Notes: a model not told the origin generated them from the sequence alone. A stretch of 9,316 nt of DNA from an uncultured Treponema sp. (GCA_934667505.1 CAKULY010000044.1:1-9316); one strand, 5' to 3'; numbered from the stretch's first letter, positions 1-6,477 are shown. Numbers and translations are program-made.

Positions 1-24
1 AATGATTGCAATATATGCATTTAG

Positions 25-47
25 ATTTTCGGGTCAAGCCCGAAAAT
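25..47 (+). repeat. Dispersed hairpin repeat, copy 1 (TCAAG loop)
   Basis: A perfect 9-bp stem, ATTTTCGGG (25-33) with CCCGAAAAT (39-47), encloses the loop TCAAG. It is preceded by G and followed by GACAG, matching the other copies. The plus sign means that the copy reads towards its GACA flank on the plus strand. Confidence 0.8.
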
Positions 48-100
48 GACAGAAAAGATACTTTTGGGACAGCCCCATCCATTTTCAAACAATGCAACAG

Positions 101-124
101 ATTCCTGTGTCGTGGCACAGGAAT
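101..124 (+). repeat. Dispersed hairpin repeat, copy 2 (six-base loop)
   Basis: A perfect 9-bp stem, ATTCCTGTG (101-109) with CACAGGAAT (116-124), has the 6-base loop TCGTGG and is followed by GACA. Like the copy at 7673-7696 it has a six-base loop on a GTG/CAC stem tip, which separates it from the TCAAG-loop copies. Confidence 0.8.
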
Positions 125-139
125 GACAATAAAGCGGAC

Positions 140-159
140 TGTCATTACCGGATTTAACC
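140..159 (-). repeat. Partial copy of the hairpin repeat
   Basis: TGTC followed by ATTACCGGA and TTTAACC looks like the flank, one stem arm and part of the loop of an inverted copy. No complementary second arm follows, so it appears truncated. Confidence 0.4.
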
Positions 160-164
160 TTTTT

Positions 165-258
165 TGTCATTGTCGCACTTGATGCGACAATCTCCTTGCA
201 GAAAGATTGCTGACCGAGTTTGCTATGCAAACGTCGCAGGTCAAGCCGGGCAATGACA
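165..258. repeat. Two-hairpin composite repeat, head to head
   Basis: TGTC (165-168) precedes a perfect hairpin, ATTGTCGCA (169-177), loop CTTGA, TGCGACAAT (183-191). A 14-base spacer follows, then a second, degenerate unit starting ATTGC (206-210) and ending GCAAT (250-254) and GACA (255-258). Inside the second unit GTTTGC (218-223) and GCAAAC (227-232) form a smaller perfect hairpin. The composite is bounded by TGTC and GACA in inverted orientation, as at 7669-7744. Confidence 0.65.
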
Positions 259-433
259 GTAAAAAACAAAGAAATGACATTGAAATCAAGTTCGGAAATA
301 GCATTGGAGCACGCCCAAGTTTTCTAAATTGTAAATTCTAACAGCCAGACACTTGACAATAAGAGTTTTGTATTCTACATTGTTTTCGAATTTTACAAAT
401 ACGTTTGGTCAAGATACGCTTGCGCTCAAGAAC

Positions 434-464
434 TTGACTCAGCCGTTTTTAAGGTTTGTATAAA
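434..464 (+). promoter_or_regulatory. Candidate promoter of the ATC-hydrolase gene
   Basis: TTGACT (434-439) and TATAAA (459-464) are separated by 19 bases, slightly longer than ideal for a sigma-70 type promoter. GTCAAG (408-413) and CTTGAC (433-438) form an inverted repeat overlapping the -35 element. The spacing puts the transcript start around 471, about 35 bases before the start codon. Confidence 0.4.
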
Positions 465-504
465 TCTTAAATCAAACTTTCTTGCTACAAAGGTATTTAT
501 TCTT

Positions 505-1089
505 ATGAAAATAAAGCAGCAAAACCAAATAAAGTCCTTCTTAATAGAGGAATTTGGAATTGATAAAGGTCTTGAACTGTTTGGGTGGCAGTCTAAAACA
601 CTTGATTCGGTTATTGCAAATATAAAAGACAAATCAAAAAATCAGAAAAAAACTCTTGTTCAGACGATTCTTCCGCGGGTCGCGCTGTTCAAGGCTTTGC
701 AGGAAGGCGGATTTTCTAAAGACGACACCTATGATTGCATGAGAAAATACATGACCGGAAAAGTAGCGGCACAAAAACATTCATTTACGGCAAGAATGGA
801 AATCATACCGGGATTTTTCGACATATACAAAAAAGTCTTCCTTAAAATCATGCGCACGAGCGACCTTTGGGAAAGCAGACAAAAATACGGTGATGATTTT
901 TTTGATGCCGACATAACAAAATGCCTTTGGCACACGGCTTGCTTGGAAAACGGCTGCCCCGAACTTTGCCGCCTGTTCTGCGATGTTGACAACATCACCT
1001 ACGGCGGACTTAAAAAAATGGGATTCAACCGCACAAAAACCTTAGGCTACGGCGGCGACTGCTGCGATTTCCATTTTTTTAGGAAATGA
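505..1089 (+). CDS. L-2-amino-thiazoline-4-carboxylic acid hydrolase family protein
   Basis: A 194-residue soluble protein without signal peptide or membrane segment. The C-terminal third carries the family's cysteine-rich signature: C140, H143, C146, then GCPELC (150-155), FCDVD (158-162), Y166-G-G, and TLGYGGDCCDF (179-189). Named members hydrolyse L-2-amino-thiazoline-4-carboxylate to S-carbamoyl-L-cysteine in the bacterial conversion of DL-ATC to cysteine; most homologues are assigned by sequence only. The Cys/His/Asp set suggests a metal or thiol centre, but that is inference. AAAGG at 489-493 lies 11 bases before the ATG. No racemase or carbamoyl-cysteine hydrolase gene is next to it, so the true substrate is open. 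The family call is firm; the activity is not. Confidence 0.8.
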   Translation: MKIKQQNQIKSFLIEEFGIDKGLELFGWQSKTLDSVIANIKDKSKNQKKTLVQTILPRVALFKALQEGGFSKDDTYDCMRKYMTGKVAAQKHSFTARMEIIPGFFDIYKKVFLKIMRTSDLWESRQKYGDDFFDADITKCLWHTACLENGCPELCRLFCDVDNITYGGLKKMGFNRTKTLGYGGDCCDFHFFRK

Positions 1090-1131
1090 GCTTTACAGCA
1101 TAGCCTAAATGCAGAGTTTTATAAGCAAAAC

Positions 1132-1160
1132 TTTACACAACTTAGCGAAAATCTTATACA
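1132..1160 (+). promoter_or_regulatory. Candidate promoter of the DUF554 gene
   Basis: TTTACA (1132-1137) and TATACA (1155-1160) are spaced by 17 bases, a good sigma-70 type arrangement. The implied transcript start is near 1167, leaving a leader of about 18 bases. The DUF554 gene is therefore probably transcribed separately from the gene before it. Confidence 0.5.
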
Positions 1161-1184
1161 CCCTTTACATACAGACAGAAAAAA

Positions 1185-1910
1185 ATGATAGGACTTGGAA
1201 CAATTATAAACACTGCAAGCATCGCAGCAGGCGGACTAATCGGACACTTTGCTGGAAAACTTTTCAAACCGGAGCAGCAGCAATCCCTGAACAAAGCCTG
1301 CGGAATCAGCGTAATTTTTATTGCGATTGCAGGGGCTATGCAGGGAATGTTAAAAATCGACGGCGTAAAACTTATTGGCGGAAAATCCATGCTTGTGGTT
1401 CTCTGCCTCGCGCTGGGAACGGTCATTGGCGAGCTTTTCGGCATTGAAAAAGGATTCGAAAATTTTGGCGATTGGCTCAAAAGAAAAACCGGAAACAGCG
1501 GAGATTCAAGTTTTGTAAACGCTTTTGTTACAGCGTCGCTTACTGTTTCAATCGGAGCAATGGCAATTGTGGGCGCAATTCAGGACGGCTTACTAGGAGA
1601 CTTTTCTACCCTGGCTGTAAAATCTGTTTTGGACTTTATAATCATTGCAGTCATGACTTCCACAATGGGAAAAGGCGCAATTTTTTCCGCTGTTCCAGTT
1701 TTTATCTTTGAAGGAATCATTACCCTGCTTGCAAAACTTGTTTCCCCAGTGATGACCCAAACCGCTGTAGAATATCTGTCTCTCATCGGCTCCGTGCTGA
1801 TTTTCTGCATCGGCGTGAACCTTGTATGGGGCAAAAAACTGAACGTCGCGAACATGCTTCCATCCGTGGTTTTGGCAATTATAGCAGCGTACATTCCGTG
1901 GAGTTTTTAA
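1185..1910 (+). CDS. DUF554 family integral membrane protein (YdfK/YqgA-like)
   Basis: A 241-residue very hydrophobic protein of normal family length. It begins with the family's typical N-terminus, GTIINTASIAAGGLIGHFAG at residues 5-24. Hydrophobic stretches lie near residues 2-24, 40-58, 67-86, 115-135, 145-185 (probably two), 196-214 and 221-240, consistent with a multi-pass inner-membrane protein. A glycine-rich loop, KLIGGKSMLVVLCLALGT (62-79), precedes the conserved GELFGIE segment. The family has no established biochemical function; a transport-related role is often guessed. The ATG has only a weak purine-rich leader (AGACAGAAAAAA), so translation may be modest or leader-dependent. A coding shadow in the +1 frame overlaps the front half and is rejected. 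Confidence 0.85.
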   Translation: MIGLGTIINTASIAAGGLIGHFAGKLFKPEQQQSLNKACGISVIFIAIAGAMQGMLKIDGVKLIGGKSMLVVLCLALGTVIGELFGIEKGFENFGDWLKRKTGNSGDSSFVNAFVTASLTVSIGAMAIVGAIQDGLLGDFSTLAVKSVLDFIIIAVMTSTMGKGAIFSAVPVFIFEGIITLLAKLVSPVMTQTAVEYLSLIGSVLIFCIGVNLVWGKKLNVANMLPSVVLAIIAAYIPWSF

Positions 1911-2263
1911 GAAGATTTTTATTTAATTGTATACACTCAGCAAACTGCAGCCTGCGTGCCAGAATGGCTTTACGACTATAGCCCTCTCCCCTAGCCGCCC
2001 CTAATTAAAACTTTTTGCAAACTCAACTTACGGTATGTGTACTTTTGCAAATATTCCGCTTATGATGATTAAAGGTTTTAGGAAATGTCAGATAAGTTAG
2101 AATCCTGGAAGACCAGAAAGTCTTGCCGAAATTACCAAGAACACTACATACGGAGGTTTCGACAAACCAAAACAACGCATTTTCAACTTATTGAGGCATT
2201 CTAAAACTAAAAATCAATTCTAAAATTGACATTCTATAATCAACTTTTATGGGAGATTTACTT
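1911..2263. other. 353-bp intergenic region, no recognised gene
   Basis: Nothing recognisable fills this gap. A short open frame (2085-2204, 39 codons, ATG, AAAGG ten bases upstream) and an overlapping open stretch in another frame (2101-2223, no start codon) may be a decayed gene, but neither product resembles a family I know. A hairpin with one bulged base, GGAAGAC (2107-2113) with GTCTTGCC (2120-2127), and a short one, GGTTT (2155-2159) with AAACC (2164-2168), are visible. Neither is followed by a T-run, so no terminator is called. I saw no copy of the hairpin repeat found in the other large gaps. Confidence 0.6.
2235..2240 (+). promoter_or_regulatory. Candidate -10 element for the regulator gene
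   Basis: TATAAT is a perfect -10 consensus lying 23 bases before the ATG at 2264. A TTGACA at 2226-2231 is too close (3 bases) to be its -35, and nothing good lies 16-18 bases upstream. If real, the promoter may need an activator, or the TTGACA may serve another start. Confidence 0.35.
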
Positions 2264-2872
2264 ATGAACCAAATCAAAATCGGCGAATTCATTTCCTCGC
2301 AGAGAAAACTCAAGAATCTTACGCAGATGGCTCTCGCTGAAAAACTGAACATCACGGACAGAGCGGTTTCAAAATGGGAACGCGGCAAAAGCCTGCCCGA
2401 CGCTGCGCTTATGATTCCTTTATGCAAAATTCTTGACATCACTGTGAACGAACTTTTATGCGGAGAAAAAAACAACGCGGAAAACGAAAGTAACAATGAT
2501 GAACAGATTTTGCTTGATTTTGCAAAAGAGCTGGAACAAAAGAACAAGACTATATGGACTTCAATGTGGGTGATTATGATTGTAAGCATAGCCGCAATGG
2601 TTTCCGGAATTATTCTGACAAAATCATTGTTATCTGAAGGATTTTTGCAAAACATCATACTGATTGGAATAACAGTTCTATTTTTAATGCCATGTTTTTA
2701 TGCGTTAAAGCTGGAAGTCAGCGTAGGTGCTTACAAGTGCAAAAATTGCGGTCAAGAAATAGAACCAACTTATTCACAAGCGTTGTGGGCAATGCACATG
2801 GGAACTACGCGCTATCTGAAATGCCCGAACTGCGGAAAACGTTCCTGGTGCAAAAAAATACTGAAGAAGTAA
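2264..2872 (+). CDS. Cro/C1-type HTH regulator with membrane segments and zinc ribbon
   Basis: A 202-residue protein in three parts. Residues 5-60 form a Cro/C1-type helix-turn-helix (IGEFISSQRKLKNLTQMALA, then ITDRAVSKWERGKSLPD). Residues 70-97 are a polar linker. Two hydrophobic segments, near 98-120 and 128-150, should anchor it in the membrane. The C-terminus has two CxxC pairs, C159/C162 and C187/C190, typical of a zinc ribbon. The start at 2264 is preferred over the in-frame ATG at 2249 because GGGAG (2251-2255) sits 8 bases before it and downstream of the earlier ATG. Membrane-tethered HTH proteins of this build are common in Firmicutes and Treponema, but their signals are mostly unknown. 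It is convergent with the EFR1 gene, so there is no direct sign of which promoter it controls. Confidence 0.8.
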   Translation: MNQIKIGEFISSQRKLKNLTQMALAEKLNITDRAVSKWERGKSLPDAALMIPLCKILDITVNELLCGEKNNAENESNNDEQILLDFAKELEQKNKTIWTSMWVIMIVSIAAMVSGIILTKSLLSEGFLQNIILIGITVLFLMPCFYALKLEVSVGAYKCKNCGQEIEPTYSQALWAMHMGTTRYLKCPNCGKRSWCKKILKK

Positions 2873-2939
2873 ATCTCAATTTTGCTTACATATCCTTAAT
2901 TTCGAGTTTTATGATTTAATGTCATACTCAGATTATGGC

Positions 2940-3683
2940 TTATACCGTAACATTCGGGTTCGTGTATTGGCCATGTTTCTTAGTGTTCTTGCCATACTGA
3001 ATGGCGAACTTCGGACATCGGTGCAGACACCCCAGACACATGACACATTTTTCCTTGCCCCACACAGGTCTTTTGTCCTGCATTTCAATGGCCTGCACAG
3101 GGCATTTTTTTGCACAGAGTCCGCAGCCTACACAGGTATTCTCCACATTAAAATGGACTGTACAGCGTGCCTTGTTATTATAAATAGGCTCGGCAATCCA
3201 CTCAGAGATAAGCAGCGGAGTGCGATGCAACATACGGCGATTTTTATAAAGAACTCTGACATTGCGGATGATGCTGTTGATTTCGCTCTCCGTGTTTTTG
3301 GTGTATCTGGCAACTTTTTCTGGGCTGGAAAGGTCAAAGATGGGTGTCCAAGTATCCGCCATCCGGACGGAATAGTAGGCGTCTATTTTCCGACCTTGAA
3401 TAGCCTTATTTGCCATTTTGCCTGATGCGCCGGGCGTTGTTCCGTAGGTAGCAACATAGTACAGATATTCTGTCTGGAAAGAAGCCTTTTCAAGAAATTC
3501 TTTTACAATACTTGGCAGCCCCCAATAATAAGCAGGTGAAATAATCCCGATTGTTTTATCGGAAAACACATATCGGTCATTCCGAATACAGTCCACGATA
3601 GAGAGCATCTCCTGTTTTGCAGACTGTACAAGCCGGGTTGCAACATATTTGCAGTTTCCTGTCGCAGAAAAATAAAGAACCAC
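2940..3683 (-). CDS. EFR1-type flavodoxin/ferredoxin fusion protein
   Basis: A 247-residue cytoplasmic electron-transfer protein. The N-terminal part is flavodoxin-like: FSATGNCKYVA (5-15) matches the FMN phosphate-binding loop, and SPAYYWGLP (49-57) and ATYGTTPG (78-85) match the other FMN-contacting loops. The C-terminus holds two 4Fe-4S motifs, C184-x2-C187-x2-C190-x3-CP (194-195) and C213-x2-C216-x2-C219-x3-CP (223-224). Family members are presumed to pass electrons between ferredoxin-type clusters and FMN; the partner is unknown. The start is GTG at 3683, supported by AGAGGAGG (3691-3698) 7 bases upstream; no ATG is as well placed. It is the last of three closely spaced minus-strand genes, 42 bases after the hydrolase. 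Confidence 0.85.
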   Translation of the reverse strand: MVLYFSATGNCKYVATRLVQSAKQEMLSIVDCIRNDRYVFSDKTIGIISPAYYWGLPSIVKEFLEKASFQTEYLYYVATYGTTPGASGKMANKAIQGRKIDAYYSVRMADTWTPIFDLSSPEKVARYTKNTESEINSIIRNVRVLYKNRRMLHRTPLLISEWIAEPIYNNKARCTVHFNVENTCVGCGLCAKKCPVQAIEMQDKRPVWGKEKCVMCLGCLHRCPKFAIQYGKNTKKHGQYTNPNVTV

Positions 3684-3703
3684 TTATTAGCCTCCTCTAT
3701 AAG

Positions 3704-3724
3704 TTTCAGGTTTCAGGTTTCAGC
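3704..3724. repeat. Three tandem TTTCAGG heptamers
   Basis: TTTCAGG, TTTCAGG and TTTCAGC follow each other directly between the hydrolase stop codon and the ribosome binding site of the EFR1 gene. This looks like a small slippage repeat that could change the spacing between the two cistrons. Confidence 0.7.
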
Positions 3725-3725
3725 T

Positions 3726-4412
3726 TCACAAAACAGACTTCAGAAAATCGTCAACAGTCTGATTAAATTCTTTAGGGCGGTTGCTTGCGATAAAATGATT
3801 TCCCCTTATGATTTCAAGTTTTGCGCCGGGGATGTTTGCAGCAATTTCTTTTGAGTGGGATTCCTTTATCATGTCTTTTGTTCCGCAGATTACAAGCGTC
3901 GGCACCGTGATTTTTGAAAGTTCAGACGGCTTGATGTTCGGCTCGTTCACCATCAGTCCAAGCAGCTCCTCATTTCTTTTTGCTTCCGGCGATTTTTCGG
4001 CAAAGAGTTTCGCTATTTTGTAGCCTATCTCAATCGGAATCTGTGTTGTCCGCTTTACGCCTTTTGAGTTTAGGTTTCCGCCATTTAAAATCAGGGTCTT
4101 TACCATTTCAGGATTGCTCATTGCAAATTTCATGGCGATATTTGCTCCGTCCGAAAAGCCCAAAATCACCGCGCGTGAAATCTGGCGGGCGTTCATAAAA
4201 TCGTATAAATCGCGGGAAAACTGTTCTATGGTAAACGGAGAGCTGCCTCTTGGGGACTTGCCGTGTCCTCTTGTGTCCAATGCAATAACACGGAATTTTT
4301 CTTTAAAATAATCCATCTGATTTTTGAAGTAGGAACAGTCTTCTCCGTTTCCGTGAAGAAACACAAACGGCTCGCCGCTTCCTTTTTCCTGATAATGCAA
4401 TTCTATGTCCAT
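3726..4412 (-). CDS. Alpha/beta fold hydrolase
   Basis: A 228-residue single-domain serine hydrolase, probably cytoplasmic. The oxyanion-hole motif is HGNG (20-23), the strand after it reads VIALDTRGHGKS (42-53), and the nucleophile elbow is GFSDG with S87. The likely triad partners are D180 (ICGTKD) and H206 (IRGNHF). The cap region is short, as in small esterases and hydrolases. The substrate cannot be told from sequence. GAAGGAAAG lies 5-6 bases before the ATG. The gene is second of three in the presumed ClbS-hydrolase-EFR1 operon, 57 bases after the ClbS-like gene, and may also have its own weak promoter. Confidence 0.85.
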   Translation of the reverse strand: MDIELHYQEKGSGEPFVFLHGNGEDCSYFKNQMDYFKEKFRVIALDTRGHGKSPRGSSPFTIEQFSRDLYDFMNARQISRAVILGFSDGANIAMKFAMSNPEMVKTLILNGGNLNSKGVKRTTQIPIEIGYKIAKLFAEKSPEAKRNEELLGLMVNEPNIKPSELSKITVPTLVICGTKDMIKESHSKEIAANIPGAKLEIIRGNHFIASNRPKEFNQTVDDFLKSVL

Positions 4413-4432
4413 AACTTTCCTTCGTTCTGATT

Positions 4433-4441
4433 ATCATAGCA
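4433..4441 (-). promoter_or_regulatory. Possible internal promoter before the hydrolase
   Basis: Read on the minus strand, TGC-TATGAT is an extended -10 element, 21 bases before the hydrolase start codon. No good -35 is visible and the implied leader is very short, so this is tentative. Confidence 0.3.
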
Positions 4442-4468
4442 TGATTTTGGAGAAAATGCAGTGGAAAG

Positions 4469-5044
4469 TCATTTCCCCGCAGCAATCTTTCTGTGCGCCT
4501 TCAGTTTTTTAATTGCCCAGTCGTAGTGGCTGCTGGTCGTGCTGATAAAATATGCGCCGAGGTTCGTTGTTCCTGTCCAGGCGAAATGCTTTTTCTCAAA
4601 AAGCTCTTCGTCGGAAAAGGAGCGTGCAAGTTCCAGGACTTTTCTGTGAGATTCGGCAAAGTCGGCAAGGGCTTTTTCAAGCGGAACGTTTTGGCAGTTT
4701 TGCCAGATTGCGCGGTTCATGTCGCCGTAGTTTTTCCAGTTGTAAGGTTCGGGCAAAAACTGGTACACGATTGCGGATTTTTTGTCTTCGGATTTTCCGC
4801 CGCTTCCGCCTTTCATATTTTCAGCAACGAATTTTAAGAGCAGCTTGTGCCATTCGGTCAGGTGGCAAATCACATCGCGCGCGTTTTTGTCGCGGCTCCA
4901 GTGCGCTTCATTTTTGTTCAGTGAAGAAAAATCGAACGGCATGTTTTTCTCATCTTCGCTCATCGAAGCGATGAATTTTAAAAGCTCATCGTAGTTTTTT
5001 TCTGCAAGCGCGAGCAGGTCGGCTTTGTTCTGCGGTCTTGGCAT
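4469..5044 (-). CDS. ClbS/DfsB family (DUF1706) four-helix protein
   Basis: A 191-residue soluble helical protein. The opening MPRPQNKADLLALAEKNYDE and the segment RDVICHLTEWH (56-66) are typical of the ClbS/DfsB (DUF1706) family, which has a DinB-like four-helix bundle. W50, H61, W65, H66 and the late SSHYDWAIKK (171-180) are conserved-type positions. ClbS itself protects colibactin producers by hydrolysing the toxin's cyclopropane warhead; most relatives are of unknown substrate, so a detoxification role here is only inferred. GGGAG lies 7 bases before the ATG. It is the first gene of a likely three-gene minus-strand operon and has a strong-looking promoter with a palindromic site. Confidence 0.85.
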   Translation of the reverse strand: MPRPQNKADLLALAEKNYDELLKFIASMSEDEKNMPFDFSSLNKNEAHWSRDKNARDVICHLTEWHKLLLKFVAENMKGGSGGKSEDKKSAIVYQFLPEPYNWKNYGDMNRAIWQNCQNVPLEKALADFAESHRKVLELARSFSDEELFEKKHFAWTGTTNLGAYFISTTSSHYDWAIKKLKAHRKIAAGK

Positions 5045-5065
5045 TTTGTGTCTCCCAATTTTTAT

Positions 5066-5084
5066 TAACTAATTAAGTTAGTTA
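5066..5084. promoter_or_regulatory. Inverted repeat, likely repressor operator
   Basis: TAACTAA (5066-5072) and TTAGTTA (5078-5084) form a perfect 7-bp inverted repeat with a 5-base centre. It sits immediately after the -10 element of the ClbS-like gene, over the expected transcript start (about 5079). The position and the TnACTnA half-site resemble operators of TetR- or MarR-type repressors. No such regulator gene is in this window, so the partner is unknown. Confidence 0.5.
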
Positions 5085-5085
5085 T

Positions 5086-5113
5086 TTTATAACGGCAGAT
5101 TTTTGTTTGTCAA
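5086..5113 (-). promoter_or_regulatory. Promoter of the ClbS-hydrolase-EFR1 operon
   Basis: On the minus strand a perfect TTGACA (5113-5108) is followed after 16 bases by TATAAA (5091-5086). This is the best sigma-70 type promoter in the window. The transcript would begin near 5079, about 35 bases before the ClbS-like start codon. Confidence 0.6.
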
Positions 5114-5198
5114 GGAAGAGGAGCTGTAAAACAAGAATTGGTAAAAATCAGTTTGCAGAGAATTTTTTTTTATAAAAATCCATCTGATTCAATATTTT

Positions 5199-5825
5199 CT
5201 ACAGCCTGAAAATATTTTTTGACTTTGCGTTCACAAACTGGATTACAGGACCAGAAACGATTACCGTAACGACCGTGCAGACTCCGAATTTTCCGCCTAG
5301 CAGAACGCCGGCTACAACCATGATTACGTCCAAAATCATGCGGACAATTTTTACCTGCCAGCCGTTCTTTTCAGCAAGCGCAAAAGTTACGGCTTCATAA
5401 GAGCCTCTTCCAAGCGAAGTTGAAGCGTATAGTCCGGTTCCTGCCGCAAAAAGAATCACACCCAACAGCATGATGATAAAATTTATCCACTTATATCCGC
5501 TATATACATGAAGTTTTGCGAACAAGTCCAGACAGCTGCTGTACACAATCTGATAAAGCACAGTTCCGATGTGAAGTTGCTTGCGGTCATAAATTGCGGC
5601 GAACAAAATCATTGCAAGAGCAACAACAAACGAAGCCGTCCCAATACTCATGCCGAAAGTTTTTGAAATACCCTGCCACAAAACAGCAAGCGTCGCTCCT
5701 CCGAATCCAGAGTACATCGCAAGCGTAATTCCGCAGGCGGCGACAACTGAACCTGCGACGATTATCAAAATCCTTTTTAAAAGATTGTCCGGAAGATTTA
5801 ATTTTCTTTTAAGCGAATCAGACAT
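5199..5825 (-). CDS. YczE/YyaS/YitT family membrane protein
   Basis: A 208-residue integral membrane protein with hydrophobic segments near residues 17-38, 62-80, 84-104, 113-133, 160-178 and 180-200. The family signature is in the second half: SLGRGSYEAVTFALAEK (137-153), then R162 and D166, LLGGKFGVCTVVTVIVSGPV (175-194). This repeats the early GITLAMYSGFGGATLAVL segment (32-49), suggesting an internal two-fold arrangement. Members such as YczE are membrane proteins of ill-defined role. AGAGGAA lies about 6 bases before the ATG. It appears to be a single gene: 154 bases separate its stop from the ClbS-like start, and that gap holds the ClbS promoter. Confidence 0.8.
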   Translation of the reverse strand: MSDSLKRKLNLPDNLLKRILIIVAGSVVAACGITLAMYSGFGGATLAVLWQGISKTFGMSIGTASFVVALAMILFAAIYDRKQLHIGTVLYQIVYSSCLDLFAKLHVYSGYKWINFIIMLLGVILFAAGTGLYASTSLGRGSYEAVTFALAEKNGWQVKIVRMILDVIMVVAGVLLGGKFGVCTVVTVIVSGPVIQFVNAKSKNIFRL

Positions 5826-5903
5826 CGAAATTCCTCTGATTTATTTGAAAGCGTAATTCCGCAAATTCCCCATACAAGCACGGCTTACCACGATTATTCG
5901 TTG

Positions 5904-5997
5904 GAAAGATTGCTAACCGAGTTTGCTATGCCAACATCACAGCATCAAGTGCGAGAATGATACAAAAAGCCAAGTTGGGAATGACATTGAAATCAAG
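5904..5997 (+). repeat. Dispersed repeat of about 90 bp, second copy
   Basis: This segment matches 201-290. The first 39 bases (5904-5942 against 201-239) differ at four positions, and the last 18 (5980-5997 against 273-290) are identical, with small indels between. It contains degenerate hairpin-repeat pieces: TCAAG followed by TGCGAGAAT-GA near 5945-5960, and GGGAATGACA near 5977-5986. The stems are not intact here. It lies in the gap between the YczE-like and split-barrel genes. Confidence 0.7.
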
Positions 5998-6057
5998 CAT
6001 ATCAATGACAGGTTGCAACTCTCAATCATTTCGGTAAGTTCAATAAACACGCTGCCA

Positions 6058-6477
6058 TTATTCAATATCAAAACTTTTCGTTTTCAAATCGCAATAATAT
6101 CTGCCGCTTGTTGCGGTGAATTTTAAAACGCAATAATCCGGGTCAGTTACGCCTTTTTTATAAAAAATCGTATCGCCGGCTTTCCAAATCATATTTTTAG
6201 TTTCTTGGTCTGTCAGGACTTCCATTTTTCCTTTTAGCATAACGCCAACATACTTGATTAGCCCTTTGTGGTAAAAATAAATGCTGGCATTCGGATTATT
6301 TTTATACTGGCTAACTCGCATAGATGAAGTATTTGTAGAAAAGTAAAATTCTTTTAATCCGATTCTTTTTCTGGGTTTTAGCATTGCCTTCACATTTGGA
6401 CAATTTTCATCATCAATAGAACATATAAAACTAACTTTTTGCTTATCAATAAATTTTTCAACCTTCTTTAAATCCAT
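6058..6477 (-). CDS. Pyridoxamine 5'-phosphate oxidase-like FMN-binding split-barrel protein
   Basis: A 139-residue small cytoplasmic protein with the single-domain split-barrel pattern: MDLKKVEKFIDKQKVSFICS, the strand FYFSTNTSSMRVSQYKNNP (44-62), SIYFYHKGL (65-73), VGVMLKGKMEVL (77-88), and C-terminal CVLKFTATSGRYY (116-128). Such proteins usually bind FMN (or F420/haem in relatives) as dimers, and many reduce or sense small molecules. It is not the vitamin B6 biosynthetic enzyme itself, being too short and lacking the PLP-site C-terminus. AGGTGA lies 7-8 bases before the ATG. It is the second gene of an apparent pair, 36 bases after the membrane-anchored hydrolase. Confidence 0.8.
   Translation of the reverse strand: MDLKKVEKFIDKQKVSFICSIDDENCPNVKAMLKPRKRIGLKEFYFSTNTSSMRVSQYKNNPNASIYFYHKGLIKYVGVMLKGKMEVLTDQETKNMIWKAGDTIFYKKGVTDPDYCVLKFTATSGRYYCDLKTKSFDIE

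Larger units (their letters stand above)
1..504. other. Non-coding region rich in hairpin repeats
   Basis: No convincing gene lies here. The short open frames on either strand lack a good ribosome binding site and run through repeat hairpins. The first 290 bases hold at least three well-formed hairpins of one repeat family and two degenerate copies, listed separately. Positions 291-430 are AT-rich with no recognisable structure. The last 70 bases carry the presumed promoter and ribosome binding site of the next gene. Confidence 0.75.

Noticed and set aside
165..258. Integron attC site and gene-cassette array
   Set aside because: Unrelated small genes between structured repeats suggested cassettes, but I found no GTTRRRY/RYYYAAC core pair and no integrase, and the repeats are absent from several gene junctions.
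1..290. CRISPR array
   Set aside because: The repeated units are palindromes of differing sequence at irregular spacing and in both orientations, without constant repeats or unique spacers of fixed length.
1109..1447. Plus-strand frame overlapping the start of the DUF554 gene
   Set aside because: Out-of-frame shadow with a basic, low-complexity product; the DUF554 frame is clearly the coding one.
2919..3425. 168-codon plus-strand open frame opposite the EFR1 gene
   Set aside because: It lies antisense to two intact 4Fe-4S motifs and the flavodoxin part, and has no family resemblance.
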